DNA of 64,000 nucleotides from UBA2450 sp045226015 (lineage in GTDB: Bacteria; Bacillota_I; Bacilli_A; RFN20; CAG-826): positions 75,129-139,128 of the forward strand of contig JBGVBY010000008.1 in NCBI GenBank assembly GCA_045226015.1, read 5' to 3'. This document shows positions 8,353 to 17,697 of this stretch, one piece after another. The notes beneath the pieces are model-generated. The model worked only from the letters and a program-made list of their open reading frames with translations, searched no databases and had not been told where the DNA came from. The number at the start of each line of letters is the position of its first letter. The first letter of the stretch is position 1. The translations under genes and the position numbers were made by a program.

Positions 8353-9807
8353 ATGGGATACATGTCAAAAAGCTTAACTGCTATTCATAATGCAATTATC
8401 AATAATGAAGTCACCCCTTTAGCTTTAGTTAAAGAGGCTATTAAGCTCGCTAAAGAAGATGACAACAATGCTTTTGAGTATATTTGTGAAAAAGAAGCTC
8501 TAGAAAAAGTTAATAAACTCGATCCAAACAAAAAGAATAATCTTTTATATGGAGTCCCAGTTGTTATCAAAGATAACTTCTCCACAAAAGATATTCCAAC
8601 TACTGCAAGTAGCAATATCCTTAAAGGATATGTCCCAATCTTTTCTAGCGAAGTTGTTGCTAGATTAGAGAATGAAGGCGCGATTGTTATTGCTAAATCC
8701 ACGATGGATGAATTAGCTATGGGTGGAAGTGGTACAACCGGTCACTTAGGAACCACTTATAATCCATGGGATAAATCAAAAACCCACCTTATTGGTGGAT
8801 CAAGTTGTGGTAGCGCGGTTGCTACATGTGCGGGTATTGTACCTGTCGCCATCGGTAGCGATACAGGTGACTCTGTTAGAAAGCCTGCTTCTTTTGCAGG
8901 ACTTGTTGGTTTAAAACCAACATGGGGAAGAATTTCTCGTTTTGGATTATTCCCATTTGCCACTAGCTTAGACCATGTAGCGTACTTTACTAGAAACGTA
9001 TATGATTCTGCATATTTACTTAATGTACTTGCAGGACGTGATGAAAAAGATTTCTCTTCTTCTTTTGAAAAAGTAGAAGACTACATCGCCACACTAAACG
9101 ATTCTATTAAAGGCAAAAAGATCGCTGTTATTAAAACCATCAATGATTCCGTTTCAAATAAACAAATTATGAGTGATTTTAATAAATCAATCGAACATTT
9201 ACGTAGCTTAGGCGCTATTGTTGATGAAGTTGATATTGATATAAAATTACTTAAAGCAATTTATCCTACCTATATCATCATTTCTTGTGCAGAATCTACC
9301 TCAAATAATGCAAATTTAGATGGCATTAAGTTTGGAAATAGAATTGAAGGCGAATCATTTGAAGAAGTGATGCTAAATACACGTACAAATGGGTTCTCGC
9401 CACTCATTAAACGTCGTTTTGTGATTGGCAGTTTCTCTCTTTTAAAAGAAAACCAAGATGAATTATTCGTTAGAGCGCAAAAATGTCGTCATTTGATTGT
9501 TGATGCATTCAATAAAGTGTTTGAAAAGTATGACGCTATATATTGTCCAGCATCTCCAACAACCGCTCCTTTAATTGAAGGCAGCTCTAATAATTTAAGC
9601 AATGAATACTTAATTGCAGACAACTATATGGCGTTCGCTAATATGGGTGGATTCCCATCCATTACATTACCTATTGGATTTGAAAATAATCTACCTTTTG
9701 GGGCAAATTTAACGGCAAAACCCTTCCAAGAGAGCCTTTTACTCAACATTGCAACCGCAATTGAAGAAGGCACTGGACTTAAGGATTTAGTAGTGGAGGG
9801 CAAATAA
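8353..9807 (+). CDS. gatA: Asp-tRNA(Asn)/Glu-tRNA(Gln) amidotransferase subunit A
   Basis: The glutaminase subunit, which releases ammonia for amidation of Glu-tRNA(Gln) or Asp-tRNA(Asn). It has 484 residues and belongs to the amidase signature family. Visible catalytic elements are VIKDNF (the base Lys), the glycine/serine loop GGSSCGS and the nucleophile segment GSDTGDSVRK (Ser174). The last reads GDS where most GatA proteins have GGS, and GGSSCGS replaces the usual GGSSGGS; the serines and lysine themselves are kept. The start is the ATG at 8353, with an AGGGTGG Shine-Dalgarno about 10 bases upstream. It is followed immediately by gatB. Confidence 0.95.
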   Translation: MGYMSKSLTAIHNAIINNEVTPLALVKEAIKLAKEDDNNAFEYICEKEALEKVNKLDPNKKNNLLYGVPVVIKDNFSTKDIPTTASSNILKGYVPIFSSEVVARLENEGAIVIAKSTMDELAMGGSGTTGHLGTTYNPWDKSKTHLIGGSSCGSAVATCAGIVPVAIGSDTGDSVRKPASFAGLVGLKPTWGRISRFGLFPFATSLDHVAYFTRNVYDSAYLLNVLAGRDEKDFSSSFEKVEDYIATLNDSIKGKKIAVIKTINDSVSNKQIMSDFNKSIEHLRSLGAIVDEVDIDIKLLKAIYPTYIIISCAESTSNNANLDGIKFGNRIEGESFEEVMLNTRTNGFSPLIKRRFVIGSFSLLKENQDELFVRAQKCRHLIVDAFNKVFEKYDAIYCPASPTTAPLIEGSSNNLSNEYLIADNYMAFANMGGFPSITLPIGFENNLPFGANLTAKPFQESLLLNIATAIEEGTGLKDLVVEGK

Positions 9808-11232
9808 ATGGAATTTGAAGCAGTAATCGGTTTAGAAATCCATGTTGAGATGAAAACAAAGTCCAAAATGTTTTCTAGCGGTCCAGTTACTTTTGGTGAA
9901 GATCCAAACACTAATGTAAATATCGTTGATATGGCCTTTCCTGGGGTACTTCCTCAAGTAAATAAGCAAGCTGTGATTAACGCAATTCGTGTTAGTCATG
10001 CCTTAAATATGAAAATTGATGACACTGTCATATTTGAACGTAAGAATTATTTCTATAGTGACCTTCCAAAAGGCTACCAAATCACTCAACAATTCCGTCC
10101 AATTGGTAGTGATGGATATTTAACCATCAAAACCAGCGAAGGAGAAAAGAAAATTGGTATTGAAAGACTCCACATGGAAGAAGATACATGTAAGCAACTT
10201 CACTCCTGGGACTTTTCACTATTAGATTATAATCGTGCAGGCATTCCATTAATTGAAATTGTCTCTCGTCCAGAGATGAGAAGTGGTGAAGAAGCTGCAA
10301 AATATGTTGAAATGATTCGTTCTATCGTCACGTTCCTTGATGTAAGTGATGGAAAAATGGAAGAAGGTTCTCTTAGATGTGACGTTAATATCTCATTAAG
10401 AGAAAAAGGTTCTACAAAATTTGGTACTAAAGTTGAAATCAAGAACCTTAACTCTTTGGCAAATATCCAAAAAGCGATTGATTTTGAGATTTCTAGACAA
10501 TCTATCATTCTTGAATTCGGTGGACAAATTGAACAAGAGACCAGGCGTTTTGACGAAGGCAGTAAAGAAACTGTCTTAATGCGTGTAAAAACTGATGCGG
10601 TTGACTATAAATACTTCACTGATCCTAATATAGCCCCTATTAAACTTAGTAAAGAGTTTATCGAAGATGCGATTAAAACATCTCCTGAACTCGCCGAAAG
10701 TAAACTAAATAGGTATAAACAATTAGGTTTAAATGATTATGATTCATCTTTATTGATTGCTGATAAAGACACATCTAATTATTTTGATATAGGTTTAAGT
10801 AGTGGATGTTCTGCAAAATTACTTGCAAACTGGGTAATTGGAGACGTTCAATCTTATTTAAATAAGAATGATTTATCAATTACAAAATTCCCAGTTAATT
10901 CTATAGAATTAGGTAAACTCATTTTATTAGTAGAAAAAGGCACAGTTAGTAACAAACAAGCTCGTGATGTTTTTGTTAATATGATTGAGACAAATAAATC
11001 TGCTGAAGAGCTTATTAAAGAGATGGGATTGTCTCAAGTCAGTGATGAGTCTGAATTAGTTAAGATTGTTAACGAAGTTCTTGATGCCTTCCCTCAATCA
11101 ATCGTGGATTATAAAGCAGGCAAAGATAGAGCAATTGGCTTTATTGTTGGACAAGTCATGAAAAAGACACAAGGCAAGGCGAACCCTGCTTTAGCTAATA
11201 AAGTTATCTTAGAAGAAATCAAAAGGAGATAA
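9808..11232 (+). CDS. gatB: Asp-tRNA(Asn)/Glu-tRNA(Gln) amidotransferase subunit B
   Basis: The kinase/transamidase subunit, which phosphorylates the misacylated tRNA side chain and amidates it with ammonia from GatA. The protein has 474 residues, normal for the family. Signature segments are AVIGLEIHVEMKTKSKMFS at the N-terminus, AFPGVLPQVN, YFYSDLPKGYQITQ, RLHMEEDT and DYNRAGIPLIEI, and it ends with the helical YqeY-like tail domain (GKANPALANKVILEEIK). The ATG directly follows the gatA stop, with GGAGGGC as Shine-Dalgarno. With asnS also present, the complex probably makes Gln-tRNA. Confidence 0.96.
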   Translation: MEFEAVIGLEIHVEMKTKSKMFSSGPVTFGEDPNTNVNIVDMAFPGVLPQVNKQAVINAIRVSHALNMKIDDTVIFERKNYFYSDLPKGYQITQQFRPIGSDGYLTIKTSEGEKKIGIERLHMEEDTCKQLHSWDFSLLDYNRAGIPLIEIVSRPEMRSGEEAAKYVEMIRSIVTFLDVSDGKMEEGSLRCDVNISLREKGSTKFGTKVEIKNLNSLANIQKAIDFEISRQSIILEFGGQIEQETRRFDEGSKETVLMRVKTDAVDYKYFTDPNIAPIKLSKEFIEDAIKTSPELAESKLNRYKQLGLNDYDSSLLIADKDTSNYFDIGLSSGCSAKLLANWVIGDVQSYLNKNDLSITKFPVNSIELGKLILLVEKGTVSNKQARDVFVNMIETNKSAEELIKEMGLSQVSDESELVKIVNEVLDAFPQSIVDYKAGKDRAIGFIVGQVMKKTQGKANPALANKVILEEIKRR

Positions 11233-11234
11233 TT

Positions 11235-12254
11235 ATGGCAATTTTAGTTACTGGTGGCGCTGGTTATATTGGAAGCCACACTGTTGTTGAATTATTAAAC
11301 AAAAATTACGATGTCGTCATCGTTGATAATTTTGTAAATTCAAAGCCCGAAGTTTTGAATAGAATCTACAAAATTACCGGCAAAAACCCTAGATTTTACG
11401 AAATTGATGTCTGTAATGAAGAAAAAATGCGTGAATTATTCAAGAAAGAAAAAATCACCGACATTATTCATTTTGCAGGACTTAAAAGTGTTGCTGAATC
11501 TGTAGAAAAACCACAACTTTACATTGATAACAATATTGGTTCTAGCAAAGTTCTTCTTAAATTAATGGCAGAATTCAATGTCCATAACATCGTTTTCTCT
11601 TCTAGTGCGACTGTTTATGGGGTCCCAGATCATGTCCCACTTAAAGAAGATGATAAAATCGGTGGATGTACCAATCCTTATGGACAAACCAAATTAGATA
11701 TCGAATATCTTTTAAAAGATTTCGCTAAAGCGCATAAAGACGCTAACATTGCTATCTTAAGATACTTTAATCCTATTGGAGCACATGAAAGTGGTCTCAT
11801 TGGAGAAGATCCACAAGGTATTCCTAATAACTTAATGCCATATATTACCCAAGTCGCTGTAGGAAAACGTCCATTTTTAAATGTTTATGGTGATAATTAC
11901 AAGACACACGATGGAACAGGCGTTAGAGATTATATCCATGTTGTTGATTTAGCGTTAGGTCACTTAGCAGCCTTAAAGAAACTTGAAGAAAAACCTGGTT
12001 TAGTAATTTATAACTTAGGTACTGGAACCGGCACCTCTGTTCTTGATTTAGTTAAAGCTTTTGAAGAAGCCAATAACTTAAAGATTAAATATGAAATTAA
12101 GCCACGTCGCCCAGGCGATGTAGACACTAATTATGCGGATGCTTCTAAAGCCTTTAAAGAAATGGGGTGGAAAGCAAAACTTAATATCGTTGATGCTTGT
12201 CGTGACTCATGGAGATGGCAAAAGAATAATCCACACGGATACGATAAGGATTAG
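11235..12254 (+). CDS. galE: UDP-glucose 4-epimerase
   Basis: Interconverts UDP-glucose and UDP-galactose. It is a 339-residue short-chain dehydrogenase-type protein with the NAD-binding glycine motif VTGGAGYIGSH at the N-terminus, the SSSATVYG strand, the catalytic YGQTK (Tyr-x-x-x-Lys) and downstream GalE signatures RYFNPIGAHESG and DGTGVRDYIHVVDLA. The C-terminal part has RRPGDV. It starts two bases after gatB with an AAAGGAGA Shine-Dalgarno, so it is probably read in the same transcript. It supplies UDP-galactose for the surface glycan genes about 5 kb downstream, or serves galactose use. Confidence 0.95.
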   Translation: MAILVTGGAGYIGSHTVVELLNKNYDVVIVDNFVNSKPEVLNRIYKITGKNPRFYEIDVCNEEKMRELFKKEKITDIIHFAGLKSVAESVEKPQLYIDNNIGSSKVLLKLMAEFNVHNIVFSSSATVYGVPDHVPLKEDDKIGGCTNPYGQTKLDIEYLLKDFAKAHKDANIAILRYFNPIGAHESGLIGEDPQGIPNNLMPYITQVAVGKRPFLNVYGDNYKTHDGTGVRDYIHVVDLALGHLAALKKLEEKPGLVIYNLGTGTGTSVLDLVKAFEEANNLKIKYEIKPRRPGDVDTNYADASKAFKEMGWKAKLNIVDACRDSWRWQKNNPHGYDKD

Positions 12255-12264
12255 TCCTTATTTT
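12244..12264 (+). terminator. Possible weak terminator at the galE stop
   Basis: A perfect 7-bp inverted repeat (ATAAGGA and TCCTTAT) with a four-base loop that includes the galE stop codon, followed by a few T. It sits immediately before the tRNA, so it may partly separate galE from tRNA transcription. Confidence 0.4.
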
Positions 12265-12341
12265 GCGCCCGTAACTCAGCTGGATAGAGTGTCACCCTCC
12301 TAAGGTGGAAGTCGAACGTTCAAATCGCTCCGGGCGCGCCA
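12265..12341 (+). tRNA. tRNA-Arg (anticodon CCU)
   Basis: A 77-base cloverleaf with CCA encoded. The acceptor stem GCGCCCG pairs with CGGGCGC; the D stem is ACTC/GAGT; the anticodon stem TCACC/GGTGG closes the loop CTCCTAA, giving anticodon CCU, which reads AGG; the T loop is TTCAAAT with one A-C mismatch in its stem. AGA/AGG arginine codons are used in this window, so it is probably functional. Confidence 0.93.
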
Positions 12342-12343
12342 AT

Positions 12344-12364
12344 AGACCTGAAAAGGTCTTTTTC
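12344..12364 (+). terminator. Terminator after tRNA-Arg
   Basis: Stem AGACCT / AGGTCT with loop GAAA, then TTTTTC. Intrinsic terminator for the galE-tRNA-Arg unit. Confidence 0.8.
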
Positions 12365-12411
12365 TATACTCTTTCTTTTGATAAAATTAATAGTATAAAA
12401 AGAAAAATATT

Positions 12412-13293
12412 ATGGCTAAATCAAAAGTTTTGTTCACTAATACTCTTTCTCCAGAGAGTGTTGTTAATATTTATAAAGCTTTAGGGGTAAGACTCGAAGG
12501 TAATATTGGAGTTAAAGTACATTCTGGTGAAGAAGGAAATCAAAATTATTTAAGACCTGAATTTCTTAAACCAATGATTGAATACGTTAACGGTACGGTC
12601 ATTGAATGTAATACTGCATATCCTGGAAGTAGAAATACCTCATCCAAACACAAAAGAACATTTGAAAAACATGGATGGTATAAATATTTTCCTGTTGATT
12701 TAATGGATGAAGATAAAAACGATTTAGTTTTAGATATTCCTAATGGAAAAGTATTAAAAAAAGACTTCGTTGGTAATCACTTAGATAGATATGATTCCAT
12801 TTTAGTTCTTGTCCATTTTAAGGGGCATCCGATGGGTGGATATGGTGGTGCTATTAAGCAATTATCTATTGGATTTGCTTCTAGTAGAGGTAAAGCATAT
12901 ATTCATTCAGCAGGAAGAACCAAAAACCAAAAACTTGCGTGGATAAAATTGCCTCCTCAAGATACATTCTTAGAGGCAATGGCGGATACCGCTAGTGCAG
13001 TTCATAACAAATTCAAAGGTAGAATTGTCTATATTTCCATGATGTGCAATATGTCGGTTGATTGTGATTGCTGTGCTGTTGCTGAAGATCCATGTCTAAA
13101 AGACATTGGTATTCTAGCTTCTACTGATCCAGTTGCTATTGATAAGGCTTGTTTAGATTTAGTTAGAGCGTCAAAAGATCCAGGGGTTTCTCACTTCTTA
13201 GATAGAGTGGATTCTCGTCATGGAGAACACACAATAGAAGCGGCAGAAGCTCTAGGTTTTGGATCTACTGATTACGAACTTATTAGAATTTAG
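12412..13293 (+). CDS. DUF362 domain protein (Cys-rich, possible iron-sulfur)
   Basis: A 293-residue protein of the DUF362 type, common in anaerobes and often tied to iron-sulfur or redox roles, but of no established function. Recognisable segments are KVHSGEEGNQNYLRPE near the N-terminus, VLVHFKGHPMGGYGGAIKQL in the middle and a Cys-rich stretch CDCCAVAEDPC followed by GILASTDPVAIDKACLDLV. No classical CxxCxxC ferredoxin repeat is present. It has its own weak promoter (TATAAA about 12 bases before the ATG) and no clear Shine-Dalgarno. Its 3' end overlaps the convergent FAD oxidoreductase by 11 bases. Confidence 0.85.
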   Translation: MAKSKVLFTNTLSPESVVNIYKALGVRLEGNIGVKVHSGEEGNQNYLRPEFLKPMIEYVNGTVIECNTAYPGSRNTSSKHKRTFEKHGWYKYFPVDLMDEDKNDLVLDIPNGKVLKKDFVGNHLDRYDSILVLVHFKGHPMGGYGGAIKQLSIGFASSRGKAYIHSAGRTKNQKLAWIKLPPQDTFLEAMADTASAVHNKFKGRIVYISMMCNMSVDCDCCAVAEDPCLKDIGILASTDPVAIDKACLDLVRASKDPGVSHFLDRVDSRHGEHTIEAAEALGFGSTDYELIRI

Positions 13294-14746
13294 TATCTTT
13301 AATAATTAACTTTGCAGTCACATCTGCACTTTCAATTGCAGTAGGTGTACCACCTATTGAACGGTTCCATTGAGAACACATATAAAAGTTTTCTAGTCCT
13401 TTTAACTTAGAGGAAATGATATAAAAACTATTTTTGTTAGTGAATGAATAGCCTTGAAGAGCTCCATATTTTGTGTTGGTCCATTTATTTAGTGAAACAG
13501 GAGTGAACTCGGTTAAATATTCTATTCTTCCTTTTAGTTCTGGATATTGTTTGAGAATTGCTTCAATAATTGAGTTATTTATTCTTGATTTAACTTTTTG
13601 ATATTCTTCGTTATTTAAAGAGTGGAAGTACTTGTAGTCTTCTTGAGTTTGATCAATGAATACACTGACAACTGTCTTATCATCTTTAACGAAATATTTA
13701 GGATCATAATAGTATGGTCTTATTAAAAGAGAGTTAATCATGTACTTACCAATTTTGATGTTTTTAGTGTGAATACATGTAGGAACCTCAATATTTTCGA
13801 TATTACCCTTTATTGCTAAATACAAACAGTAGGTGCTAGAAACAGGATAATTATGTTCTTTCTTTACGATGTTATTGAGTTTCTTAATTTCGTATTCATT
13901 ATTTAATATTTTGTTAATTGTGTAATTCATGTCTAAACAAGACACAACAATGTCTGAATAGATATCTTTTCCATCAATAGAAACACCTATTGCTTTTTCG
14001 TCTTCTGTAATTACCTTATCAACGTTAGCGTTTAGATATAGATGACCACCTAAATCTAAAAAGCGTTTTTGTATTCTTTCCATCATGTATAACGCTCCAC
14101 CTTCAGGTACATCAGCGTTACCTTTGATAAATATTCCATATAAATCAAAGAAGAAGAACATATTGTTATATCCAGTTTGGGCGTTTTTAATCGCAAATCT
14201 TATTGCAGGATGTTTGAATCTTTTTGAGTATTGTTCTCTAGACTCTTTCATCGCTTTCAATATATGTCTTGAATTCGGTATAAGTTTCAAGATATTTAAT
14301 TTGTTCTTGTTGTCTGGATTTGCTAATACATAATCCATAATTGAAGAAACACTTTTAACTGTATTAATAAACTTGTTTATTGCTTTTGTATCAATTGGAG
14401 ATAATTCAATTAGCTCTTTTCTTGTTTTTTCAATGTCGCGATATAAAGTGATTTTTGTTCCTTTATAGATATATTCGCCTAGTATAGGAAGAGAAATGAT
14501 ATTAACGTTATCATTCAGCGCGTCCACTTTGTTCCATAGTGAATATAACTTACTCTTTTTGTTTGTGCCCATAAGCCAGTGGATGCAGTGATCAACGTAA
14601 TGGCCATTGACGTAATATCCAGAACATAGGCCCCCGACTTTATCATTCTTTTCATATAAAGAAACATCGTAACCTTGTTCTAATAAAAAGATGGATAAAG
14701 ATAATCCGCTTACACCTGCTCCAATTACGATAACTGACTTTTTCAT
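13283..14746 (-). CDS. CrtI-like FAD-dependent oxidoreductase
   Basis: A 487-residue flavoprotein of the phytoene-desaturase/carotenoid-isomerase superfamily. The N-terminal dinucleotide-binding motif IVIGAGVSGLSLSIFLLEQG and the following EKNDKVGGLC are diagnostic. The middle has IVVSCLDM, and the C-terminus carries the second FAD motif (MCSQWNRSIGGTPTAIESA). The real substrate is unknown; gut Firmicutes have many such proteins without carotenoid pathways. It is convergent with the DUF362 gene, which may be a functional partner or only a neighbour. The start looks leaderless: TAAACT (14753-14758) lies six bases before the ATG. Confidence 0.8.
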   Translation of the reverse strand: MKKSVIVIGAGVSGLSLSIFLLEQGYDVSLYEKNDKVGGLCSGYYVNGHYVDHCIHWLMGTNKKSKLYSLWNKVDALNDNVNIISLPILGEYIYKGTKITLYRDIEKTRKELIELSPIDTKAINKFINTVKSVSSIMDYVLANPDNKNKLNILKLIPNSRHILKAMKESREQYSKRFKHPAIRFAIKNAQTGYNNMFFFFDLYGIFIKGNADVPEGGALYMMERIQKRFLDLGGHLYLNANVDKVITEDEKAIGVSIDGKDIYSDIVVSCLDMNYTINKILNNEYEIKKLNNIVKKEHNYPVSSTYCLYLAIKGNIENIEVPTCIHTKNIKIGKYMINSLLIRPYYYDPKYFVKDDKTVVSVFIDQTQEDYKYFHSLNNEEYQKVKSRINNSIIEAILKQYPELKGRIEYLTEFTPVSLNKWTNTKYGALQGYSFTNKNSFYIISSKLKGLENFYMCSQWNRSIGGTPTAIESADVTAKLIIKDTKF

Positions 14747-14752
14747 ATAAAT

Positions 14753-14781
14753 AGTTTATTTATTTTTCAATTTGTATTGAA
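14753..14781 (-). promoter_or_regulatory. Promoter for the leaderless FAD oxidoreductase gene
   Basis: On the minus strand, TTCAAT (14776-14781) and TAAACT (14753-14758) are 17 bases apart, and the -10 is followed by six bases and then ATG. The -35 matches the consensus poorly. Confidence 0.4.
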
Positions 14782-14819
14782 TATTTTTATGTAATTATCT
14801 ACAATCTTATACAGCGCCT

Positions 14820-14895
14820 GGGTCCTTAGCTCATCTGGGAGAGCGCTTCCATGGCATGGAAGAGGTGGCCGGTTCGAGCCCGGTAGGATCCACCA
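14820..14895 (+). tRNA. tRNA-Ala (anticodon GGC)
   Basis: A 76-base cloverleaf with encoded CCA. The acceptor GGGTCCT pairs with AGGATCC and includes the G3:U70 wobble (G at 14822, T at 14889) that identifies alanine tRNAs. The anticodon stem CTTCC/GGAAG closes the loop ATGGCAT, giving GGC. The T arm is GCCGG TTCGAGC CCGGT. Confidence 0.96.
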
Positions 14896-14910
14896 GAAAG
14901 CATAAAATTG

Positions 14911-14936
14911 TCTCCGAAAAAAATCGGAGATTTTTT
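14911..14936 (+). terminator. Terminator after tRNA-Ala
   Basis: A 7-bp stem TCTCCGA / TCGGAGA with an A-rich loop, followed by six T and a further T-rich run. Confidence 0.88.
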
Positions 14937-14994
14937 ATTTTTTTAAGATTATATCTTTGATTATTTATATCGTTATGTAATAATAACAATCGTT

Positions 14995-16065
14995 ATGGAC
15001 ACAAAGAATAAAAAGAATTACTGTTTATTCTTATTTGAAATTCTTGCCTGCATGCTTGTCGTTTTTGTTCATGCTGATTTTCCAGGTATGTTTGGAAATA
15101 TCATGAGAGACATCGGTAGATTTGCGGTTCCATTCTTCTTTAGTATTTCGGGTTATTTCCTTTACAAAGAAGGCATTACAAAAGAAGATATCCGTAAGAA
15201 ACTATCTCGTAGAATAATCCGTATCTCAATTTTGGCGCTTGTATCTGGATTAACATATTTCATTTTGAATTTATGTATTCATTATGATGATTTAGGTAAT
15301 TATTTTTATTTCACTTTCAGTAGTGAAAACATTGTATGTTTGCTGTTGTTTAACCGTCCGCTTTTATCAGAACATAACTGGTTCTTAATCGCATTATTAT
15401 TCTCATACATCTTCATATACATATTCCCAAAACTATTTTTGGATAAGAACTTTTTGTATGTGTTTGTCTCTTTGGCGGTATTTGTTTATATTTTTGAATT
15501 ATTTCATTCAAGGTGGAATCCTGAAACGATTTATGGAATTAGACTTACTAATTTAGTTATTTATCGTAACTGGTACTTTACTGGTATTTCATATATATCT
15601 ATTGGCATCTTACTCAGTATGTCGAAAGATAGACTTAAAAGAGCGCCTCTTTCGGTTGCTATCATTGGTCTATTAGCAAGCTTTGCTTTGATGATTTGTG
15701 AAGGTCACATCATCCTCAAATATTTAGATGTCCATATGCCATTTTTTATTTTTAATGGTTTCTTGGTTTTCTTCATCTATGTGCTCGCAAATAAAAAACC
15801 AGACTTGTTCTCTAACAGCCGTTTCTTAAACATCAAAGGAAATTGGACGATGTATGTATATATTTTCCATCCTGCGTTTGTCTTAATTTATAAAGAAGCG
15901 ATTAGAAGAAACTATAGTCCTATCGAAGTGCCTGAATATTTAAACTGGATTTTACCAGTAGCGGTGCTTATTGTATCCGTCTTATTTGCGTTATTAATTA
16001 ACTTTATAGTTAACATGGTTAACTCTAGAATCACTTCTAAGAAAGAGGAAATCGTAGTTTCATAA
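14995..16065 (+). CDS. Membrane acyltransferase, acyltransferase-3 family
   Basis: A 356-residue multi-pass protein resembling the OafA/YrhL acyltransferase-3 family, which moves acetyl or other acyl groups onto cell-surface sugars. About ten hydrophobic helices are visible. The early family pattern ACMLVVFVHADFP carries the conserved His just after the first helix, and RRIIRISI and EHNWFL follow. The tail is basic and hydrophilic. No Shine-Dalgarno precedes the ATG; an AATAAT box lies about 10 bases upstream. A second member of the family follows 35 bases downstream, and then a lipoprotein and a sugar transferase, so this is probably a surface-glycan decoration cluster. Confidence 0.85.
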   Translation: MDTKNKKNYCLFLFEILACMLVVFVHADFPGMFGNIMRDIGRFAVPFFFSISGYFLYKEGITKEDIRKKLSRRIIRISILALVSGLTYFILNLCIHYDDLGNYFYFTFSSENIVCLLLFNRPLLSEHNWFLIALLFSYIFIYIFPKLFLDKNFLYVFVSLAVFVYIFELFHSRWNPETIYGIRLTNLVIYRNWYFTGISYISIGILLSMSKDRLKRAPLSVAIIGLLASFALMICEGHIILKYLDVHMPFFIFNGFLVFFIYVLANKKPDLFSNSRFLNIKGNWTMYVYIFHPAFVLIYKEAIRRNYSPIEVPEYLNWILPVAVLIVSVLFALLINFIVNMVNSRITSKKEEIVVS

Positions 16066-16100
16066 TTGACTACGTTTTCTATATTAAATAACATTTAAAT

Positions 16101-17201
16101 ATGCCTGTATTATTTTACGCGATTATTGGAATACTCTTCTTTGCTTCTTTTAGATTTAAAAGAGATGGCGGAGCGTTAGACAAAAATAGTAGTAATTCTA
16201 TAAAAGGGTTATGTCTTCTTTTAATCGTTGTCTCTCATATATTAAATGCTTTCCCATACGAGAACTCATTTATGAGTGAATCAATTAGCTATTTTAGAAT
16301 GATCTTAGGACAACTATGTGTCACGATGTTCTTCTTTATTTCTGGATACGGTATCATTCTTTCTACTTCTAAAAATGGAGCAGTATATGGAAAATCATTA
16401 TTCACGAATAGAGTGCTGCGCATCATGCTTTATAGCGTTATCTCTATTATTCCATATGTGATTTTTGAACTTTGCACACAAGATCCAAACGAGCCTTATG
16501 ATGCGGCTAAATTCTTTGGAGATGTATTTGGAGCGGGCAACTCTAGTGGAGAACGCTGGTTCATCTTTGCTATTTTGATTTGCTACGCATCTTGCGCGGT
16601 TGTCTTTTTATTCAACATCAAAAAGATGTGGATAAATGTCATCTTAATTTCAGCGTGTGTCCTTACTTATATACTTTGCATGTATTTCTGTAGAGAAACT
16701 TATTCTCATTTATGGGACACAATAGTGGCCTTTATATATGGAATGGTCTATGCGTTATTTAAAGACAAAGTCAATGCATTCTTCAAGAAAGGAAAGTGGA
16801 TACCAGCGCTTATCGGTGTTTCCTCTTTAGGTATTACGATCGCTCTTCAACTCGTGATGTTTAATATTGAGAACTCCCCATTCCCATTATTTGCGGGCAT
16901 GTGGTTTACTAACCTCTTCTATTCCATTTTCTGGGTGTCTTTAACAGCGATATTCACCTTAAAATCATATACGTTATCGTATATTGGCAAGGCATCATTC
17001 GCAATATTTGTTATGCATATGTTAGTGGTTAAATGCTTCTTAAAAGTTGGTGTGATTCCTAACGAGCATTGGAATTATATAGTGATGTTTATTGCAGCGT
17101 TAGGCGTTGGAATTCCGGTTCATTACATATTTATGTTAACTGATAAATACGTTACTGATCCTATTGTTAAGTGGAATCGTAATATAATAAGAGAAAGGTA
17201 A
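16101..17201 (+). CDS. Second membrane acyltransferase, acyltransferase-3 family
   Basis: A 366-residue multi-pass protein of the same general type as the preceding gene but clearly diverged from it. The first helix is followed by a cytoplasmic segment (RFKRDGG...SIKGLCLLLIVVSHIL) carrying the conserved active-site His after the hydrophobic run. FFISGYGIILS and GERWFIFAILIC are further matches to the family pattern. About ten membrane helices are expected. It is probably co-transcribed with the upstream acyltransferase and with the small lipoprotein gene that starts five bases after its stop. The acyl donor and the acceptor sugar cannot be read from sequence. Confidence 0.82.
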   Translation: MPVLFYAIIGILFFASFRFKRDGGALDKNSSNSIKGLCLLLIVVSHILNAFPYENSFMSESISYFRMILGQLCVTMFFFISGYGIILSTSKNGAVYGKSLFTNRVLRIMLYSVISIIPYVIFELCTQDPNEPYDAAKFFGDVFGAGNSSGERWFIFAILICYASCAVVFLFNIKKMWINVILISACVLTYILCMYFCRETYSHLWDTIVAFIYGMVYALFKDKVNAFFKKGKWIPALIGVSSLGITIALQLVMFNIENSPFPLFAGMWFTNLFYSIFWVSLTAIFTLKSYTLSYIGKASFAIFVMHMLVVKCFLKVGVIPNEHWNYIVMFIAALGVGIPVHYIFMLTDKYVTDPIVKWNRNIIRER

Positions 17202-17206
17202 GAGTT

Positions 17207-17650
17207 ATGAAATTAAGTCGATTATTTTTATTAGCCCCATTATTCACACTTGCTAGTTGTGGTAATCTCGCTAATTTTTATAGAGATGTTGTTGAAGGTA
17301 ACACTCCACAAAGTACAGCCTTAAACGTTAGTGGACACGATTTCCTTTTCAGCGATTTAATTCCTAATGATTTTGAAGGCTATCAAGACCTTAAAGCGTC
17401 TTTTAATAACTCTACAATCAGTTTTATTGATAATTACTCAGTAACCTTTACTAATGGTAACTCTGAACAAAGTGGAAGATATAACCAATATGACACTTTG
17501 ATAGTTATTGTGATAACCTCTAGTGATGGACAAGCTATTCCTGAAGATCAACAAGTTCCTGAAACCTTTATCCTAGAAGACACTGATCTCCATTATTCAT
17601 TTGAGTACAATAATATTTCGATAGACGCAGTATATGTTCTTGAAGAATAA
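17207..17650 (+). CDS. Small lipoprotein of unknown function (147 aa)
   Basis: Not recognised beyond being exported. The N-terminus is a lipoprotein signal peptide ending in LASC (Cys18). The mature part is about 130 residues, hydrophilic, with alternating short strands, many Asn, Asp and Ser, and no Cys; it looks like a compact beta-rich domain. A GAAAGGTAAGAG Shine-Dalgarno lies close upstream, and the gene follows the second acyltransferase by five bases, which suggests a shared role at the cell surface. A 16-base palindrome across its stop codon (17646-17661) may act as a weak terminator. Confidence 0.75.
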   Translation: MKLSRLFLLAPLFTLASCGNLANFYRDVVEGNTPQSTALNVSGHDFLFSDLIPNDFEGYQDLKASFNNSTISFIDNYSVTFTNGNSEQSGRYNQYDTLIVIVITSSDGQAIPEDQQVPETFILEDTDLHYSFEYNNISIDAVYVLEE

Positions 17651-17697
17651 CTTAAGTTATTGTTTGTTTTTAAAAAGTGATATAATCAAATTAAGAT

